NCBI RefSeq assembly: GCF_006494365.1
Contig: NZ_VHIP01000002.1
Location: 62,001-126,000 of the forward strand
DNA: 64,000 nucleotides
From: Aestuariibacter sp. GS-14
GTDB taxonomy: Bacteria > Pseudomonadota > Gammaproteobacteria > Enterobacterales > Alteromonadaceae
Direction of reading: 5' to 3'
Below the pieces are notes generated by a model. The model saw only the letters and a program-made list of their open reading frames with translations. It was not told the DNA's origin and did not search any database. A program made the position numbers and the translations under genes. Shown piece by piece: positions 57,301-64,000 of this stretch; the stretch's first letter is position 1; every line of letters starts with the position of its first letter.

Positions 57301-57861
57301 CTTGATGACTGGTTGAACGATGAAAGTGGCGAAGAAGCTGCGATTCTGGACGAGCTTGATAACAGCGAATTCGATGAATTATTAGGCGCCATCGATAACG
57401 AAGAAAATGAAGACAAAGCGCTTAAAAACTTCAAACTGGAAAACCCGGATTTAGATTTACAGGCGTTGTTTAGTGAGGGCGGTGCTAAACCAACCGAAGA
57501 CAGTGCTTCTGACGATTTAACTGAAGTTCAGGACAGCGATCCAATCGACGCTTCTATTGAAGATGACTTCGTGGATGTAGAAACACTGATGGCAGAATCA
57601 GATGCCACCGACGAAGACCAATCCGAGCGTGAGCTTGATTTAGACGTTAGCTTATCTGAATTCAGCGGCGTAAGTGACGATGATGACGTATTTGATATCG
57701 ACAAAGACGCCGGTCAGAACGCCAATCTGGATTTAGCCAGAGTGTATATCGAAATGGACGATCCTGAAGCGGCCAGAGAACTGCTTACTGAAGTAATGGA
57801 TAAAGGGTCTGACACTCAGAAAGCTGAAGCCACAGAATTACTAAAAGCACTGGAATCCTGA
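54373..57861 (+). CDS. fimV: FimV/HubP polar landmark protein
   Basis: A large, very acidic polar-organising protein (1162 residues). In Pseudomonas FimV supports type IV pili and twitching; in Vibrio HubP recruits ParA-like and chemotaxis proteins to the pole. A signal peptide runs to about 24. A LysM-like peptidoglycan-binding domain is at about 37-115 (DTLWRIANRYRQNQNLSIYQ). A coiled coil (about 155-245) precedes a membrane span at about 258-278. Residues about 300-1100 are an Asp/Glu-rich cytoplasmic region with short repeats. The C-terminal FimV domain NLDLARVYIEMDDPEAARELL ends at 1160, shown here as joined blocks. It lies between asd and truA as in Alteromonadales. Confidence 0.94.
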   Translation: MKLHLTGWLLLIMLCGIVSDPVSAQTTPLRGPKNATDQYSGAVYGPIDSQDTLWRIANRYRQNQNLSIYQVMVAIYELNPDAFEQQNINLMVDGAVLKLPSDRYIARIDPVKARQKAEADDAAWARMESKPGDSLKNLKPPVPLVNQDDLTQTKSELEKQLVQIDQSQARQFEELRNQFAMSIDSVQALLDDNRKLYDRIEKINVDLESLRGRVDVEVESKVEEQLALQRELKEILLSDRAAKQAEQASSLTAMLTSPMAMIAGTALLSLSFIAGLAVWLMKRKSAPEEPGIKLPEKKKPEVDEGIADLSTAIDGGLDDNELSDEELFNDDDLLDDVLSTELESSLNDDDSFAELNDDMLVPDDHDPFEEGDSELDQDELDSLFDDEFADDPDDDAIDLSADDDLLEDFESEQQASELADFTEADDKDLAASGEDQTSDEELAALLEDPQQVYKSETDTIDSEDDIDALLAANSVNDDFDIDDIDALLDAEKASAKGSDEADFDLDSAFDEDEPDLAPAIESPANDDIDDKPEISIDDLLEANKPTAEDKASLPVDDGPVSEDMLGKLDEEISQQAQALDRLTDSIINEIEQIEMMGDLAGDLDEEELEDEFVPNSSNPQSDVESRLQSIDDLADDLDEINVDDIENADVFDDPLSDELLAELEAELPDDDDIEITPLPEPPVEDIDEENFEDDVSDDLTDELLQELGEFDSEPVSEDEADIDVDDDFTDELLDDPLTDELLAELDADLDDISESKSEDAASEFDNEELPDDALTDELLAELESVETEDEPAEMLDAGSDEVESELPVDGEEVLEEESESELSETDDHISDDTDSHEVEEDLTKAILEELDELDRADALAEEQAIAASQVSEATHAQIDTDSEEELTGEAAFEKALADFDKQMMDDIPSFSEQTGNSASNAKDDFDDDLLGQALDDFEKELDNFELEQEQDGVLPGEQDDTERYRADIDELDDVPGLDDWLNDESGEEAAILDELDNSEFDELLGAIDNEENEDKALKNFKLENPDLDLQALFSEGGAKPTEDSASDDLTEVQDSDPIDASIEDDFVDVETLMAESDATDEDQSERELDLDVSLSEFSGVSDDDDVFDIDKDAGQNANLDLARVYIEMDDPEAARELLTEVMDKGSDTQKAEATELLKALES

Positions 57862-57896
57862 TTCCTTTTAATCGTCAGCCTCGGGGACTTCAGCGC

Positions 57897-57979
57897 GTCA
57901 TCCCCGAATACCGATTCCCCGTCATCCCTAAATACCGATTCCCCGTCATCCCCGAATTTGCGAAGCAAATGTCGGGGAC
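57897..57979 (+). repeat. Palindromic intergenic repeat, copy 2 (two heads plus palindrome)
   Basis: Two 24-bp head units (57897-57920 and 57921-57944, starting GTCATCCC and ending ACCGATTCCCC) precede the full unit at 57945. That unit folds as CCCCGA/TCGGGG outside and ATTTGC/GCAAAT inside, GAA loop (57950-57977). A separate tail piece TCGGGGACTTC lies upstream near 57880-57890. No gene lies in 57862-58263. Confidence 0.8.
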
Positions 57980-58028
57980 CTCATTGCGAAGCCAGATGTT
58001 TCAGCCACTGTTGCAAGTATCAGCAAGA

Positions 58029-58090
58029 TCCCTGACAACGCTTTGCGTTTCAGAGATGATGGGTGAAGTTGCGCGTTTCAGGGATGAAGG
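58029..58090 (-). repeat. Palindromic intergenic repeat, copy 3 (inverted)
   Basis: On the minus strand, a head TTCATCCCTGAAACGCGC (about 58069-58087) precedes a full unit that folds around AACGC/GCGTT and CTGA/TCAG (58029-58056). It is inverted relative to copy 2, and 50 bp from it. It shares the order head, then palindrome, of the other copies. Confidence 0.65.
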
Positions 58091-58263
58091 ATATTACTGC
58101 GCGCATCAGATATGCTCAGAATAATTTCAAATTATCCGATCAACACCGAATACCCGAATAACCATAGATTAAATATATAGGCTGCCAAAAAATGCCTATT
58201 TTACGTTTGTGCATTCCCATCGCACACTTTCGTTACAAACTGGTTAACAACAATGACAACGAA

Positions 58264-59232
58264 ATGAAAATGTTATTTAATACTGTGGTGCGAACATCTT
58301 TACTGTTTGCCGCACTTTTTTGCACAGGCTCTAAGGCTGAAGAAAGTTTCATCATTCAGCGCGCCAGCGCCAGGGTAATTATCGATAACGACTTCGCAGG
58401 TGATCCGGATGGCCTTGCCGCACTTGCCCATCAGGTTCTGAGCAAAAAAACACAACCGGTACTAATAACGGTAACCGGGCTTGATCCGAACCTTGCAAAA
58501 TTCACCTACGGTACAGAGGACACCGCTCAGGCTGGCGCGCAAAAAGCAACAGCGTTACTGAGATTGCTCAACCTCGAGCAAATCCCTGTTGCGTATGGAT
58601 TTGATTACTTGGAAAGGCAGCATCAGGCGCCTTCCGCTGCAGCAAGAGCCATCGTGGATGAAGCCATGAAAGACAGTGAACTACCGCTGTTTTTCACCTG
58701 CGGCGGCCCACTTACCAACCTGGCTGAAGCGTTAAAGCTTGCGCCGGATATTGCAAAACGCATGACAGTCATTTGGATTGGTGGTGGCGATTACCCAAAG
58801 GGTGAACATGAATACAATTTAGCAACCGATTTACAGGCTGCAAAATATGTCATTGAGCAAACCTACGTCCCTGTTTGGCAAATTCCTGTGAGTGCCTATC
58901 GCCAAATGCAATATTCGGTGGCGGAAATGCGTCTGGACTTCAAACCCATATCACCCTCAACCGAATGGCTGTACAACCAGTACACCCATCTGCCACCTTT
59001 TGTAGATATGGGGGGATCACTCACAATGGGAGACCATCCACTGGTGACATTCACTGCGTTGTCTACCCAAAGCAGCCTAAACGAAATGCGCTTTGCCCGA
59101 GCGATAAACGCTGACGGCACCTACGCAGAGGAATTAAACAACAGAACTATTCGCGTGTTTCATTCTGTGGATGCCCGACTCACCTTTGCCGACTTCCTGG
59201 CGGTAATGAAATTGAATGCTCACTCGCAGTAA
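58264..59232 (+). CDS. Exported inosine-uridine nucleoside hydrolase-like protein
   Basis: A 322-residue protein from ATG 58264; a longer frame begins with 24 polar residues. A signal peptide ends near TGSKA|EE, so it should be periplasmic or secreted. The nucleoside hydrolase Asp cluster is altered: IIDNDFAGDPDGLAAL at about 38-53 stands in place of the usual DTDPGxDDAxA. Later GGPLTNLAEALKLAPDI is typical of the family (TGPLTNLA), while the usual C-terminal catalytic His is not obvious. It may act on a ribosyl or other N-glycosyl compound; it may also be non-catalytic. Neighbour repeat region upstream. Confidence 0.82.
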   Translation: MKMLFNTVVRTSLLFAALFCTGSKAEESFIIQRASARVIIDNDFAGDPDGLAALAHQVLSKKTQPVLITVTGLDPNLAKFTYGTEDTAQAGAQKATALLRLLNLEQIPVAYGFDYLERQHQAPSAAARAIVDEAMKDSELPLFFTCGGPLTNLAEALKLAPDIAKRMTVIWIGGGDYPKGEHEYNLATDLQAAKYVIEQTYVPVWQIPVSAYRQMQYSVAEMRLDFKPISPSTEWLYNQYTHLPPFVDMGGSLTMGDHPLVTFTALSTQSSLNEMRFARAINADGTYAEELNNRTIRVFHSVDARLTFADFLAVMKLNAHSQ

Positions 59233-59368
59233 GTTGAGCCTGAATGCCTGAATAGCCCTGTCGCAGGTTAACCTTAAGCGGTCGACAGGTGCTTTGTTTT
59301 CGCTTCGAAATCTGCTACCAATAGACTCAGGTGCTAAACACATAAACGCATAAGGTAACAAAATAAAA

Positions 59369-60775
59369 ATGAAAACAATGAAACGTCCACTGGCAGCAGC
59401 ACTATTGGGGATCACCAGTGCTATTTTTTCAGCGAGCAGCGCGGCCGCATTGAGTGAACAGCAAGTGGCTGTGATGGACTCAATTAACACCACCGTAAAA
59501 CAAGATACGTTGTCGTATTCACTGATTGAATCGCTGACCACTGAAGTAGGACCGCGAATGGTAGGTACACCTGGTTCAGATCTCGCTACCGAATGGGCTG
59601 TTAAAAAGCTCAAGTCGCTGGGATTCGACAAGGTATGGATTGAAGAAAGTCAGGCTCAGCTATGGCAGCGCGGTGACTTAACACTCCAAATCAATGCACC
59701 ATTTCCGCATAAAGTAGTTGGACTGGCGTTGGGTGGCAGCGTGGGCACCAATGGCAAACCGTTAACGGCTGACGTTGTGCATTTTGAAGATTTAGCGGCG
59801 CTTCAGGCTGCGCCAGCAGGCAGCCTGAAAGGCAAAATTGCTTACGTTGGTTACAAAATGGAGCGTCATATCGACGGGCATGGTTATGGTAAGGCCGTAG
59901 GCGCACGTGTCGCAGGCGCATCTGCTGCCGCCAGTAAAGGCGCAGTGGCGTTTTTAATGCGCTCGGTAGGTACCGATTCCAACCGCATTGGCCATACCGG
60001 CGTGATGCGTTACGACGACGCTCAACCCAAGATTCCGGCCATCGCTATTTCTAATCCGGATGCCGATTTGCTGGAAAATATGTTTAGCCGCAATCAGCCC
60101 ATTTCGTTCACCATTAACACGAATGCCAGTGGTCCAACAGGAAAAACCGTCACTATTGCAAATGTCATTGGCGATGTTACCGGCAGCAGCAAACCCAATG
60201 AGGTGGTTACCCTTGGTGCGCATATCGACAGTTGGGACGTAGGAACCGGCGCGATTGACGATGGGATTGGGATGGGCATCATAATGGCAGCCGGCCATTA
60301 TATTGCCACGTTACCAGAGCGTCCGGCCCGGACATTAAGGGTGATTTTATTTGCCGCCGAAGAAGTGGGTCTGGTTGGTGCAGAAGATTATGTGAAACGC
60401 CACGCCGGTGATATGGCGCAACATGTTATTGGGGCAGAGTGGGATTTCGGCAATGGCGCTATTTATAAAATGGAACCCGGCGTTGGTCCAACGGCACTCA
60501 ATGCAATTCGCGATCTTGCTGAATACCTGGCACCAATGGGGGTGGCATTGGCCTCTACCAATACCGCAAAAGGGCAGTCAGACATGAGCCTATTAGGCAA
60601 AGCTGGCCAACCGGCTGTTAATTTTGCGCCAGATGGCCTGGATTACTTTGATTTTCACCACACTGAAAACGATACGCTCGATAAAGTGGAGCAGGACGCG
60701 TTAAAAGTGAATACCACTATTTATACGCTGTTTGCCTACTTTGCCACCAGCAGCGATACCGATTTCAGAAAATAA
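59369..60775 (+). CDS. M28 family zinc aminopeptidase with PA domain
   Basis: A 468-residue exported peptidase. The signal peptide ends near SSAAA (about 30). A PA domain lies at about 125-245. The M28 zinc ligands are visible: His in LGAHIDSWD (about 289), Asp in GAIDDGIGMG (about 301), the Glu pair in FAAEEVGLVG, Asp in a later block, and His in YFDFHHTENDT. The dinuclear site is complete, so it is probably active. AAGG lies 13 bases before the chosen ATG; an alternative Met is three codons on. It lies with the nucleoside hydrolase-like gene between fimV and truA. Confidence 0.92.
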   Translation: MKTMKRPLAAALLGITSAIFSASSAAALSEQQVAVMDSINTTVKQDTLSYSLIESLTTEVGPRMVGTPGSDLATEWAVKKLKSLGFDKVWIEESQAQLWQRGDLTLQINAPFPHKVVGLALGGSVGTNGKPLTADVVHFEDLAALQAAPAGSLKGKIAYVGYKMERHIDGHGYGKAVGARVAGASAAASKGAVAFLMRSVGTDSNRIGHTGVMRYDDAQPKIPAIAISNPDADLLENMFSRNQPISFTINTNASGPTGKTVTIANVIGDVTGSSKPNEVVTLGAHIDSWDVGTGAIDDGIGMGIIMAAGHYIATLPERPARTLRVILFAAEEVGLVGAEDYVKRHAGDMAQHVIGAEWDFGNGAIYKMEPGVGPTALNAIRDLAEYLAPMGVALASTNTAKGQSDMSLLGKAGQPAVNFAPDGLDYFDFHHTENDTLDKVEQDALKVNTTIYTLFAYFATSSDTDFRK

Positions 60776-60877
60776 GCAGTAAATATTCGCAGGGAAGGGC
60801 TTTTCTTCCCTGCAAAATTGCCCCTTCGAACGCCTTATAATACACTTACGCCCCCGTATAATTATTGCTGTATACAC

Positions 60878-61666
60878 ATGACACGAATTGCACTAGGTAT
60901 CGAATACGATGGCGCACAACATTTTGGCTGGCAACGTCAGCGGGAAGTGCCAAGTGTTCAGGAACATTTGGAAAAAGCCCTGTCTACGGTAGCGAATACC
61001 CCCATTGAAGTGCAATGTGCAGGCAGAACCGATGCTGGTGTACACGCAACCGGTCAGGTTGTGCATTTTGATTTCGATGCCGAGCGACCGGTTAAAGCCT
61101 GGACCATGGGAGTGAATGCCAATTTGCCCTCGTCGATTGCGGTAAAATGGTGCTGTTATGTGCCAGATGATTTTAATGCGCGTTTCTCTGCCACCGGCAG
61201 ACGCTACCGTTATGTTATCTACAATCACAAAATGCGTCCGGCAATATTAGAAAAGGGCATCACGCATATTCATCGTCCGTTAAACGAAGCGCTCATGCAT
61301 GAAGCAGCTCAGGCATTATTGGGTGAACAGGATTTCAGCGCCTTCCGAGCTGCGCTGTGTCAGTCGAAAACGCCGTTTCGCAACGTTACCCATGTGTCAG
61401 TGACCCGCCATGGTGCTTTTGTGGTGGTAGATATCAGTGCCAATGCGTTTTTACATCACATGGTGCGAAATATTGTTGGTTCACTGGTAGAGATTGGCTC
61501 CGGTTATCAACCGGTAAATTGGATCGCTACCTTGCTTGCTGGCCGCGATCGTACGCAATCTGCCGCAACTGCGAAGCCAAATGGACTCTATCTGGTTAAA
61601 GTAGATTATCCCGAGGCGTTTGGCTTGCCTGAGCAGCCACTTGGGCCGTTATTTTTACCGGGTTAA
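60878..61666 (+). CDS. truA: tRNA pseudouridine synthase A
   Basis: Makes pseudouridine at positions 38-40 of many tRNAs. It has 262 residues from ATG 60878, giving the normal [12 protein letters not shown] start; an upstream frame adds 20 residues without support. The catalytic Asp52 is in GRTDAGVHA, with [10 protein letters not shown] and [14 protein letters not shown] downstream. Its position just before accD-folC matches E. coli, except that dedA is missing. Confidence 0.97.
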   Translation: MTRIALGIEYDGAQHFGWQRQREVPSVQEHLEKALSTVANTPIEVQCAGRTDAGVHATGQVVHFDFDAERPVKAWTMGVNANLPSSIAVKWCCYVPDDFNARFSATGRRYRYVIYNHKMRPAILEKGITHIHRPLNEALMHEAAQALLGEQDFSAFRAALCQSKTPFRNVTHVSVTRHGAFVVVDISANAFLHHMVRNIVGSLVEIGSGYQPVNWIATLLAGRDRTQSAATAKPNGLYLVKVDYPEAFGLPEQPLGPLFLPG

Positions 61667-61834
61667 CTTCTAAGACCAGTTTTACTTTTCGCTATTGCGT
61701 TGAATATGCTCTAATATGTCGCCATATTTCGGTAAATCCGTTATTAGTTAAAAATTCATCAATCCTGTTACGGCTGGCACTAACAATCAGTAAAAAGCGC
61801 AGCAGTGATGGGCTTAAAAAAGGAACTCTCTGGC

Positions 61835-62680
61835 ATGAGCTGGATTCAAAAAATTCTTCCAAAAACACAAACGTCTACCAAAGGCAATGTACCTGAGGGG
61901 ATTTGGACAAAATGTACTGGCTGTCAGGCGGTACTTTACAAACAAGAGCTGGAAAAGCTGCTTGAAGTGTGTCCGAAATGCGATAATCACATGCGAATTA
62001 CTGCTCGTAAACGTCTGGATGCTTTCTTAGATATAGGCGATCGCAAAGAACTGGCTACGGAACTGGAGCCGCAGGATATCCTCAAGTTTAAGGATTCCAA
62101 ACGGTATAAAGACCGCATCGTTGCAGCACAAAAATCAACCAACGAAAAAGACGCGTTGATTGTAATGAAAGGCAAACTAAAAGGCATGCCGGTGGTAGTA
62201 GCCAGCTTCGAATTTGCTTTTATGGGCGGTTCGATGGCATCGGTTGTGGGTGCGCGATTTGTCGCTGCGGTTAACGCCGCCATCAAAAACAAATGCCCAT
62301 TGATTTGTTTCTCTGCAAGTGGTGGTGCACGTATGCAGGAAGCCCTGCTTTCGCTCATGCAAATGGCTAAAACGTCGGCAGCACTGGCTAAGCTAAGTGA
62401 AAAGGGCCTGCCTTACATCTCAGTTATGACCGACCCTACGATGGGTGGTGTATCTGCGAGTCTGGCCATGCTAGGCGACATCAACGTAGCCGAACCTAAA
62501 GCGTTAATTGGCTTTGCTGGCCCGCGTGTTATCGAACAAACCGTGCGTGAAAAGCTACCAGAAGGCTTCCAGCGCAGTGAGTTCCTGCTGGAGAAAGGCG
62601 CCATTGACATGATTGTGGATCGCCGGGAAATGCGCGATAAACTGCATAGCGTACTCAGTAAGTTACATCGTCCAGACTAG
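61835..62680 (+). CDS. accD: Acetyl-CoA carboxylase carboxyltransferase subunit beta
   Basis: Beta subunit of the carboxyltransferase that forms malonyl-CoA with AccA. It has 281 residues from ATG 61835, 10 bases after AGGA. The zinc ribbon ligands are Cys27, Cys30, Cys46 and Cys49. The crotonase-like core includes [19 protein letters not shown], split here, and [16 protein letters not shown]. FolC follows after 19 bp, as in E. coli. Confidence 0.97.
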   Translation: MSWIQKILPKTQTSTKGNVPEGIWTKCTGCQAVLYKQELEKLLEVCPKCDNHMRITARKRLDAFLDIGDRKELATELEPQDILKFKDSKRYKDRIVAAQKSTNEKDALIVMKGKLKGMPVVVASFEFAFMGGSMASVVGARFVAAVNAAIKNKCPLICFSASGGARMQEALLSLMQMAKTSAALAKLSEKGLPYISVMTDPTMGGVSASLAMLGDINVAEPKALIGFAGPRVIEQTVREKLPEGFQRSEFLLEKGAIDMIVDRREMRDKLHSVLSKLHRPD

Positions 62681-62699
62681 TCTGTAGTCGCGACTAAAT

Positions 62700-63959
62700 A
62701 TGACAACGTCTCGCACACTGACTCAGTGGTTAGCGTACCTGGAATCCATCCATCCCACGGCTATCGACATGGGACTGGACAGGGTTAAGCAGGTCGCTGC
62801 CACCCTGAATATTCACTTTAATTCCCGTGTCGTTATTGTTGGTGGTACCAACGGTAAAGGCACAACCTGTGCCCTTATGGAACAAGCACTGCTGCGCAGT
62901 GGAAGAACTGTAGGGGTTTACAGTTCCCCGCATTTACTCGATTATCGCGAACGTGTGCGTGTGCAAGGCGAATTGCCAGATGAGGCCGTGTTTTGCACTG
63001 CTTTCCAACAGGTAGAAAAGGCGAGGGGCAGTATCAGCCTGACCTATTTTGAGTTTGGCACACTGGCCGCCATGCTAATGTTAATGCAGGCAGAGCTTGA
63101 TGTGGTGATCCTGGAAGTGGGGTTGGGCGGTCGGTTAGATGCCACTAACATTGTGGAAACAGATTGCGCGGTGATCACCAGCATTGGCCTGGACCACCAG
63201 GATTGGCTGGGCGATACCCGCGAGAAAATTGCAACAGAAAAGGCCGGCATTATACGGCAAACTGGCAAGGTTGTGATTGGTGAACCACAGCCGCCTGAAA
63301 CGCTCATCGATGCGGTAAAGCAAAAGCAAGCAAACGCGCTGTGGCAAGGCAAAGACTTTTCAATTAGCGAAACTGCGCAAGGATTGCTGTTATTGCACCC
63401 CGATGGCCGCACTATCGCGCTGCCGGATACGGTGATCCCCGCAAATAACGTTGCCACTGCTTTTGCTACGCTACATCACCTGGGATACACATTCGATGAT
63501 GCTGCGCTAGCAGACGTTGTGGCCAATACCAGGTTGCCGGGTAGGCGACAACTTATTGCAACACAACCTAAAACGTATCTGGATGTGGGCCACAACCCTC
63601 AGGCCACAGAATCGCTTGCTACGTGGCTCACAAAACAGTCATTCACATCGCTTCACATTGTGATGGCCATGCTGAAAGACAAAGCCCTCGGGCCATCTTT
63701 AGCGCCATTCGCGCCTTTTAATCCAGTCTGGTATGTAGCATCAACCGAAGGCCCCCGAGGACTGTCTGCTGAAGCGCTGAGTAAGGCTGTACCCGTTGGT
63801 CAGACTCAACAGCAGTTTGCTCATGTAACCGACGCATTTTACGCCGCACAGGCACTAGCTACACAAGCACAAGCAGGAAATGATGCGTTAATATTGGTAG
63901 TAGGATCGTTTCATACTGTTGCAGATATTTTAGCGTTACCGCACAATACACTAAAATAA
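62700..63959 (+). CDS. folC: Bifunctional folylpolyglutamate/dihydrofolate synthase FolC
   Basis: Adds glutamate to dihydropteroate and to folates. The protein has 419 residues, Mur-ligase fold. The P-loop GTNGKGTTCALMEQALL is at about 48-64, with SSPHLLDYRERV (signature 2) and VGLGGRLDATNIV following. The C-terminal domain starts at about 285 with LDVGHNPQA. Length is usual. It leads directly into a dedD-like gene. Confidence 0.96.
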   Translation: MTTSRTLTQWLAYLESIHPTAIDMGLDRVKQVAATLNIHFNSRVVIVGGTNGKGTTCALMEQALLRSGRTVGVYSSPHLLDYRERVRVQGELPDEAVFCTAFQQVEKARGSISLTYFEFGTLAAMLMLMQAELDVVILEVGLGGRLDATNIVETDCAVITSIGLDHQDWLGDTREKIATEKAGIIRQTGKVVIGEPQPPETLIDAVKQKQANALWQGKDFSISETAQGLLLLHPDGRTIALPDTVIPANNVATAFATLHHLGYTFDDAALADVVANTRLPGRRQLIATQPKTYLDVGHNPQATESLATWLTKQSFTSLHIVMAMLKDKALGPSLAPFAPFNPVWYVASTEGPRGLSAEALSKAVPVGQTQQQFAHVTDAFYAAQALATQAQAGNDALILVVGSFHTVADILALPHNTLK

Positions 63960-63977
63960 CAACAGAGTGAGGCCGCA

Positions 63978-64000
63978 GTGGCGACAGCGTTACAAAACAG
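63978..64000 (+). CDS. Start of the next gene, probably a DedD/SPOR-domain protein (partial)
   Basis: Only the first codons are seen: GTG 63978 reading MATALQN. A ribosome-site-like GTGAGG lies five bases upstream. That N terminus matches SPOR-domain DedD proteins, and folC-dedD is a conserved order, so the call rests mainly on context. Confidence 0.55.

Overview
The window looks like a chromosomal segment of a marine gammaproteobacterium close to Alteromonas and its relatives (Alteromonadaceae). This rests on protein character and on gene order that matches Escherichia coli blocks: yoaA-tsaB-slp-fadD-rnd, nhaB/fadR with dsbB, epmC-yfcL, mnmC/fabB, and pdxB-asd-fimV-truA-accD-folC-(dedD-like). 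It is inference; no rRNA or tRNA gene is present to confirm it. I see no insertion sequence, prophage, CRISPR array or defence island. The content is ordinary core genome with accessory genes slotted between conserved blocks.

Layout. 1-4.7 kb: a GAF-PAS hybrid histidine kinase cut by the window edge, a HupE/UreJ metal permease, a small two-helix membrane protein, a TraB/GumN protein and a DUF2244 protein. 4.9-7.3 kb: a TauE/SafE transporter and a GH13 glycosidase. 7.4-17.9 kb: yoaA, tsaB, a short unknown gene, slp, an alpha/beta hydrolase, fadD, rnd, ycgL, an MltB-like transglycosylase, a FAH-family enzyme and ycgN, all on the plus strand. 17.9-21.6 kb: GNAT-dsbB-nhaB on the minus strand, divergent from fadR. 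21.7-25 kb: two phasin-like proteins and a lipoprotein amidohydrolase. 25-31 kb: a patatin-like lipase divergent from DUF445, TetR, WS/DGAT acyltransferase and rlmA. 31.3-33.6 kb: a c-di-GMP-I (GEMM) riboswitch in front of a secreted metzincin protease. 33.7-45.7 kb: a short class I adenylate cyclase, a GMC alcohol oxidoreductase, a TetR/fadH divergent pair, a retropepsin-like protease, a thioesterase, epmC, an ATP-NAD-kinase-like protein and yfcL. 45.9-48 kb: three tandem FlgO-like lipoproteins behind a sigma-54-like promoter. 48-64 kb: mnmC, fabB, pdxB, asd, fimV/hubP, two secreted hydrolases, truA, accD, folC and the first codons of a SPOR-type protein.

Fatty-acid metabolism is the main theme: fadD, fadH, fadR, fabB, accD, phasins, WS/DGAT, a patatin and a thioesterase. 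By eye I find 17-bp sites resembling the FadR operator in front of fadD and a GMC oxidoreductase, with weaker ones before fadR and fabB, so FadR made here may control several genes in the window. A second theme is surface and motility control: riboswitch-controlled protease, FlgO-like trio, FimV/HubP polar landmark.

The most interesting non-coding features are the riboswitch with a hairpin that pairs the Shine-Dalgarno sequence of its target gene; the hairpin plus U-rich tract directly against the rnd start codon, the arrangement known to drive translation of E. coli rnd; and a family of palindromic intergenic repeats whose stems vary in a compensatory way, each copy preceded by one or more truncated head units.
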